The notes below the pieces were generated by a model that was given only the letters and a program-made list of their open reading frames with translations, searched no databases and had not been told where the DNA came from. Source: an uncultured Clostridia bacterium (lineage in GTDB: Bacteria; Bacillota; Clostridia; Oscillospirales; Acutalibacteraceae). Taken from it: 16,297 nucleotides of DNA. Location of the stretch: assembly GCA_946610835.1 (NCBI GenBank), contig CAMOCU010000004.1, positions 1 through 16,297 on the forward strand, given 5' to 3'. Position numbers and translations under genes: made by a program. Shown here piece after piece: positions 12,649-16,297 of the stretch (the stretch's first letter is position 1; the number at the start of each line of letters is the position of its first letter).

Positions 12649-12879
12649 TTACTTTTTCTTTCTCAATGTAGGCACCAGCACAAGAACGGCAATCACAACC
12701 ACGGCGCCGATCAGAATGAAGATCGGCGTTTTGGCATGCGCGCCGCTGCCGGTGACCGGCAAAGCGTCGGCAGCAAAAACCGTTTGAAACAGTACCGTGC
12801 CGAGACTGAGCACCATCAAAGCCGCAAGAACAATGGCGACGATGCGGACAATGAGCGAACGTTTATCCTGATTCTTCAT
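12649..12879 (-). CDS. Minimal LPxTG protein: signal peptide plus sorting signal
   Basis: 76 residues. Basic N-terminus (MKNQDKR), hydrophobic core (VRIVAIVLAALMVLSL) and a good signal peptidase site after TVFA (residue 36). LPVTG follows at 40-44, then a hydrophobic span (PIFILIGAVVVIAVLVLV, 52-69) and a basic tail, RKKK. These are all the parts of a sortase-anchored precursor, but the mature part between the two processing sites would be only about seven residues (ADALPVT). AAGGAAG (12889-12895) lies 9 bases before ATG 12879, and its distal end touches the first base of the stop codon of the upstream mutase gene, so the two are almost certainly one transcript. I do not recognise a named family. 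It could instead be a two-helix membrane protein with a chance LPVTG, but the combination of all signals makes that less likely. Confidence 0.8.
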   Translation of the reverse strand: MKNQDKRSLIVRIVAIVLAALMVLSLGTVLFQTVFAADALPVTGSGAHAKTPIFILIGAVVVIAVLVLVPTLRKKK

Positions 12880-12894
12880 AAGCTTTGACTTCCT

Positions 12895-14616
12895 TTATTC
12901 CAAATTCATTTTACTGCGCATATCCGACGCGATCCTTTGCGCCAGCGCATCCGCAGACGCAGCGTCCTGCGCAACGGCCGTGATATAAATTTTGATCTTC
13001 GGCTCCGTGCCGGACGGACGGACAATCACGCCGCTGCCGCCGGGGAGCGCGTATTGCAGCACATTGCTGCGGGGCAGATCAATGGTAGTCCGCGTTCCTG
13101 CGGCGACATCCAGCGTTTCACCTTTGGCGTAATCCGAAACTTTTTCGACCGCCAAACCGGCGATTTCCTGCGGCATATTGTCGCGCAGGCCCTGCATCAG
13201 CGCACGCATTTTTTCCATTCCGCTCGCGCCTTCAAATCCGAAATTCAGCAGCGTATTGCGGTACATCCCGTGCTCGGCATACAGCGCACGCATCACGTCG
13301 ATGAGCGTTTTGCCCTGCGTTTTGTAATAGGCCGCCATTTCCGCGATCAGCATCGACGCGACAACCGCGTCTTTGTCGCGCGCGTGCGTCCCGACAAGAT
13401 ACCCGTAGCTTTCCTCCATGCCAACGACAAAGCGATCCGCCTCGCCCGCATTTTCCAGCCGAGTGATCAGCTCGCCGATATACTTGAATCCGGTCAGCAG
13501 ACTGCGCGTTTCACCGCCGTATTTGGCCGCCACGCGCGACACCAGTTCCGTCGTCACAAACGATTTAATGACAATGGGATTTTGCGGGAGCGTTCCCTGC
13601 GCTTTGCGGCAGGAGAGGATGTACTCTGTCAGCAGAACACCGACTTCGTTGCCGCTCATCAGTTTGTATTCCCCGCCATCAAGCACGGCGATTCCCACAC
13701 GGTCGCAATCCGGATCCGTGGCCAGCAGCAGATCCGCGCCCTGCTTTTCCGCCAGCTGCAGCGCGCAGGCAAACGCCTCGCGAATTTCCGGATTCGGGAA
13801 TGGGCAGGTCGGGAAGTTGCCGTCCGGATTTTCCTGCTCGGGCACGACGGCTACATCCGCCTGGCCGATTCGGCGCAAAATCTCGCGCACCGGCTTGTTG
13901 CCCGTACCGTTGAGCGGCGTATAGACCAGCCGCAGCTTCGCTTTTTCGCATATGCCGGGATTGATCTGTTGTGTGAGCACGCGGCTGTAAAACGCTTCGT
14001 TGACCGCCTGATCCACATATTCGATCGTTCCGGCCTTGAGACCTTCGTCAAAATCCGTCCGCTGCACATCGCGGAACATATCTGTCCGCGCAATAAAATT
14101 GTATGTGCGTGCGGCGGCCGCGTCGGTCATTTGGTACCCGTTGGGGTCGTAACACTTGTAGCCGTTGTATTTGGCCGGGTTATGACTGGCGGTGATGATG
14201 ATTCCGGAACTGCAATGCAGTTCGCGCACCGCAAAAGAGAGCATCGGCGTGGGCACGAGCTGCGGATAAATATACACATGCACACCGTTGCCCGCAAGCA
14301 CTTCCGCCGCCCGGCGGGCGAATACATCCGAACAAATGCGCGAATCATATGCAATAGCCACCGATGGCGTTTCGAAGCTTTCGCGCAGATAATTCGCCAG
14401 TCCCTGCGTAGCCTGACCGACCGTATAGACGTTCATGCGGTTCGTTCCTGCGCCGATCACTCCGCGCAGACCTGCCGTGCCGAATTCAAGACTGCGGTAA
14501 AAACGGTCAAGAATCTCGTCGTCTTTGCCGCGGATCGCCTCCAGCTCCGTGTGCAGCGCATCGTCCGCCGCCGTCTCTTCCAGCCAGCGTGTATATAAAG
14601 CGTTTACATCCTGCAT
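12895..14616 (-). CDS. pgcA: Phosphoglucomutase-family phospho-sugar mutase (PgcA-like)
   Basis: 573-residue alpha-D-phosphohexomutase, close to the roughly 580 residues of Bacillus PgcA. It interconverts glucose-1-phosphate and glucose-6-phosphate, supplying UDP-glucose for envelope glycans and glycolipids. Motifs in order: EFGTAGLRG (44-52), catalytic phosphoserine loop TASHNP (142-147, Ser144), metal loop DPDCDR (301-306), sugar-binding loop GMEESYGYLVG (399-409), phosphate-binding loop RPSGTEPKIKIY (533-544). The MEESYGYL form is typical of phosphoglucomutase/phosphomannomutase type enzymes rather than GlmM. ATG 14616 was chosen over the frame opening at 14733 because AAGGAAGG lies 7 bases upstream and a consensus promoter lies between the two. 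The exact sugar preference (glucose or mannose) is not certain. It is followed after 15 bases by the mini-LPxTG gene. Confidence 0.93.
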   Translation of the reverse strand: MQDVNALYTRWLEETAADDALHTELEAIRGKDDEILDRFYRSLEFGTAGLRGVIGAGTNRMNVYTVGQATQGLANYLRESFETPSVAIAYDSRICSDVFARRAAEVLAGNGVHVYIYPQLVPTPMLSFAVRELHCSSGIIITASHNPAKYNGYKCYDPNGYQMTDAAAARTYNFIARTDMFRDVQRTDFDEGLKAGTIEYVDQAVNEAFYSRVLTQQINPGICEKAKLRLVYTPLNGTGNKPVREILRRIGQADVAVVPEQENPDGNFPTCPFPNPEIREAFACALQLAEKQGADLLLATDPDCDRVGIAVLDGGEYKLMSGNEVGVLLTEYILSCRKAQGTLPQNPIVIKSFVTTELVSRVAAKYGGETRSLLTGFKYIGELITRLENAGEADRFVVGMEESYGYLVGTHARDKDAVVASMLIAEMAAYYKTQGKTLIDVMRALYAEHGMYRNTLLNFGFEGASGMEKMRALMQGLRDNMPQEIAGLAVEKVSDYAKGETLDVAAGTRTTIDLPRSNVLQYALPGGSGVIVRPSGTEPKIKIYITAVAQDAASADALAQRIASDMRSKMNLE

Positions 14617-14655
14617 GAGGAATCCTTCCTTTCCGCGAATTGATTTCTGCTTTAT

Positions 14656-14684
14656 ATCATACCCATTTTTCGCACATCTGTCAA
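14656..14684 (-). promoter_or_regulatory. Consensus sigma-A promoter for the mutase operon
   Basis: On the minus strand TTGACA (14684-14679), a 17-base spacer, then TATGAT (14661-14656). The predicted start near 14649 leaves a leader of about 33 bases before ATG 14616. It is divergent from the HD gene promoter. Confidence 0.82.
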
Positions 14685-14726
14685 TCACTGAAGCGGGAAC
14701 AATTTGTGAATTTTTGTTTTTCTCTA

Positions 14727-14755
14727 TTGACACTTTGGCAGGAATACTTTATCAT
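14727..14755 (+). promoter_or_regulatory. Consensus sigma-A promoter for the HD/permease operon
   Basis: TTGACA (14727-14732), a 17-base spacer, then TATCAT (14750-14755). The predicted start near 14762 leaves a leader of about 24 bases. Confidence 0.82.
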
Positions 14756-14785
14756 GAAAAGACAAACTGATTCGGAGGGATCTTT

Positions 14786-15295
14786 TTGAACATTCAGACG
14801 GAAAAGTCGTATATTGATACATTTTTGGATTATACCGCCGACCTGCTGCGTGAGCCGCTGGTACAGGGCATGACCCGTTATCACCATCACCGCACGATCG
14901 ACACGCATTATCACAGCGTATTCGTGTCTTACCGCGTGCTGAAGCTCTGCCATGCGTTCGGCGTCACGCAGGACTGCCGCGAAATTGTGCGCGCTGCGCT
15001 GCTGCACGATTTTTATCTTTACGAATGGTACACGGAAAAGCATGACGAAAATCATATTTATTACCATCCGAAGGCCTCTGTGCGCAACATTGAAGCGCAT
15101 CTCGGCGCGCTTTCGCCCATGCAGCGCAACATGATTTTGTCGCACATGTTTCCCATGGCCGTGGAGCCGCCGCGTTCGGTCGGCGCGTGGCTGCTGACTG
15201 TTGCGGACAAGCAGTGCGCGTCGGAGGATTATATGCACATTTCCGCCCGGTTCCGCCCGGTTTATACCGAAATCAACAGGAGGGCGACGCTATGA
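14786..15295 (+). CDS. HD-domain protein, putative metal-dependent phosphohydrolase
   Basis: 169-residue cytoplasmic protein. The HD-superfamily metal pattern is visible: H43 in THYHS, the H74-D75 doublet in ALLHDFYLYEW, and D141 in TVADK; H120 in SHMFP is a further candidate ligand. HD proteins usually hydrolyse phosphate esters or nucleotides, but the substrate cannot be read here. The start is an unusual TTG at 14786, supported by GGAGG (14774-14778) 7 bases upstream and a promoter just before; no ATG precedes the conserved part. The stop overlaps the next ATG (ATGA), so translation is coupled to the membrane protein. Confidence 0.85.
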   Translation: MNIQTEKSYIDTFLDYTADLLREPLVQGMTRYHHHRTIDTHYHSVFVSYRVLKLCHAFGVTQDCREIVRAALLHDFYLYEWYTEKHDENHIYYHPKASVRNIEAHLGALSPMQRNMILSHMFPMAVEPPRSVGAWLLTVADKQCASEDYMHISARFRPVYTEINRRATL

Positions 15296-16149
15296 TAGAT
15301 TTTGTCTGCCGGTATTTTTTCTGGTTTTTGATCTACAGCTTTCTGGGCTGGCTGAGCGAAACTTTATTATATATGCTGCGTGACGGCAAGGTTGTCAAGC
15401 GCGGGTTCCTTTTCGGCCCGCTGTGCCCGATCTACGGTTTTGGCGCAGGGCTGTGCATTATGCTGCTGTATGGCCGGGTACACAACGTCTTTTATGTGTT
15501 CCTGCTCGGGATGCTGCTGACCAGCACGCTCGAATATCTCACGCACTTTTTTATGGAAAAAATCTTCCACGCCATGTGGTGGGACTACTCCAACCGCCGC
15601 TTCAACATCCGCGGCCGGATTTATCTTAAAGGCTGCCTGCTGTTCGGCGCGGGAATATTGCTGCTCATTCGCGGTGTGCATCCGCTCGTTGTCCGTCTGA
15701 CCGACGCCATACCGCCGCGTGCGCTGTATATCGGCTGTTTTGTGCTGTACACGATCCTGCTGCTGGATGTGGCAACAATGGTGTCCGACCTGCGCGGCAC
15801 GGCGCGTGCGCTCAAACAGTTTCAATCCCGGATGCTTGCCACTACGCAAAAGGGCGTTACACAGACCGGCGAGCAGCTGGAGCAGGCCAAAAAGCGCATC
15901 CAGAATTCCGAGCTGTACCGCCGCATGACCGAATCGTGGGCGCAGGAGGATCCGCTGATTGAACGGTTCCGCAAACGGTACCCGAATTTCACATTCAAAC
16001 GCTACAAATATATTCTTGATCTCATCAAGGATCCGCCGCAGGAGGACAAAGGCCGCAGCGACATCAAACTCTACGGCACCGCCGATTCCCTCCCCGGCTC
16101 CGAAGAAACGCCCGACGATCCCGACGAAAACAGCGAAACAACAGAATAA
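15292..16149 (+). CDS. CmpB-like membrane protein ('putative ABC transporter permease' family)
   Basis: 285 residues. The N-terminal two-thirds resembles the Pfam family described as putative ABC-transporter type IV/CmpB (PF06541, from memory), with FLIYSFLGWLSETLLY (13-28), KRGFLFGPLCPIYGFGAG (36-53), STLEYLTHFFME (78-89) and WWDYSNRRFNIRGRI (96-110). About five membrane spans: 4-28, 45-60, 66-85, 112-127 and 144-163. The rest (165-285) is a charged, partly helical cytoplasmic tail ending in an acidic D/E-rich stretch. AGGAGG (15278-15283) lies 8 bases before ATG 15292; the frame is open from 15187, but the earlier part overlaps the HD gene. No ATP-binding partner is encoded nearby, so an ABC transport role is doubtful; the family name is inherited rather than shown. 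Confidence 0.86.
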   Translation: MIDFVCRYFFWFLIYSFLGWLSETLLYMLRDGKVVKRGFLFGPLCPIYGFGAGLCIMLLYGRVHNVFYVFLLGMLLTSTLEYLTHFFMEKIFHAMWWDYSNRRFNIRGRIYLKGCLLFGAGILLLIRGVHPLVVRLTDAIPPRALYIGCFVLYTILLLDVATMVSDLRGTARALKQFQSRMLATTQKGVTQTGEQLEQAKKRIQNSELYRRMTESWAQEDPLIERFRKRYPNFTFKRYKYILDLIKDPPQEDKGRSDIKLYGTADSLPGSEETPDDPDENSETTE

Positions 16150-16155
16150 AAACTC

Positions 16156-16189
16156 AAAGCAGAGACGCGCACCGTGTCTCTGCTTTTTT
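16156..16189 (+). terminator. Intrinsic terminator after the HD/permease operon
   Basis: AAAGCAGAGAC (16156-16166) pairs with GTCTCTGCTTT (16176-16186) around a 9-base loop, and the stem runs into six T (16184-16189). It begins 6 bases after the permease stop codon. Confidence 0.9.
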
Positions 16190-16297
16190 CGGCATCCATC
16201 CGGAACCGCAAGTCAGAAAAAGCGAAAAATAATAAAAAGGTTATAAGGGAAGCACTGATTAAATCCGATGCGCACGAAGGAATGGATCTTTTTCCGT
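16190..16297. other. Non-coding right flank
   Basis: AT-rich from about 16216, with no supported gene. The sequence GGGAAGCACTGATTAAATCC (16247-16266) has the look of a mobile-element end, but no partner repeat is inside the window. Confidence 0.3.

Noticed and set aside
12937..14598. 553-codon plus-strand frame opposite the mutase gene
   Set aside because: Codon-opposite shadow; the minus-strand mutase has all four active-site motifs, a promoter and a ribosome site.

Overview
The window looks like chromosomal DNA from a fairly GC-rich Gram-positive of class Clostridia, most likely Oscillospiraceae/Ruminococcaceae-like. This rests on the type I dockerin, the large secreted protein built from InlB-type repeats, the DUF1934-argS pairing, strong AGGAGG-type ribosome sites, sigma-A promoters with 17-18 base spacers, and an LPxTG protein. 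The taxon is inferred; no rRNA gene or unique marker is present.

Layout: (1) Positions 1-369 hold no gene I can support; a hairpin at 370-399 probably ends the giant transcript. (2) 444-9134, minus strand: one gene for a 2896-residue secreted protein. It has a signal peptide, an uncharacterised N-terminal region, a FIVAR-like segment, a GLUG-like beta-helix, about 18 InlB/Listeria-Bacteroides-type repeats including seven tandem 69-70-residue units, a long helical block, a pre-dockerin module and a C-terminal dockerin with two intact calcium loops. Inside the repeats is a nearly perfect 414-base tandem duplication. (3) 9135-9384: divergent promoters for the giant gene and ddl. (4) 9385-12582, plus strand: ddl, a DUF1934/YwiB gene and argS in a tightly overlapping operon with a strong terminator. 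(5) 12649-14616, minus strand: a phosphoglucomutase-family gene followed after 15 bases by a 76-residue protein consisting almost only of a signal peptide and an LPVTG sorting signal. (6) 14617-14785: a second divergent promoter region. (7) 14786-16149, plus strand: an HD-domain protein with a TTG start, overlapping by 4 bases a five-helix membrane protein of the CmpB-like 'putative ABC transporter permease' family, then a terminator.

A cell-envelope theme runs through the window: D-Ala-D-Ala synthesis, glucose-1-phosphate supply for envelope glycans, a giant surface or secreted protein, and a minimal sortase substrate. Housekeeping functions (argS) are interleaved. The points most worth a second look are the near-empty LPxTG protein coupled to the mutase, the dockerin on a non-enzymatic adhesin-like giant, its recently duplicated repeat tract, and the HD/CmpB-like two-gene unit. 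All long antisense reading frames are explained by avoidance of the codons TTA, CTA and TCA in the real genes.
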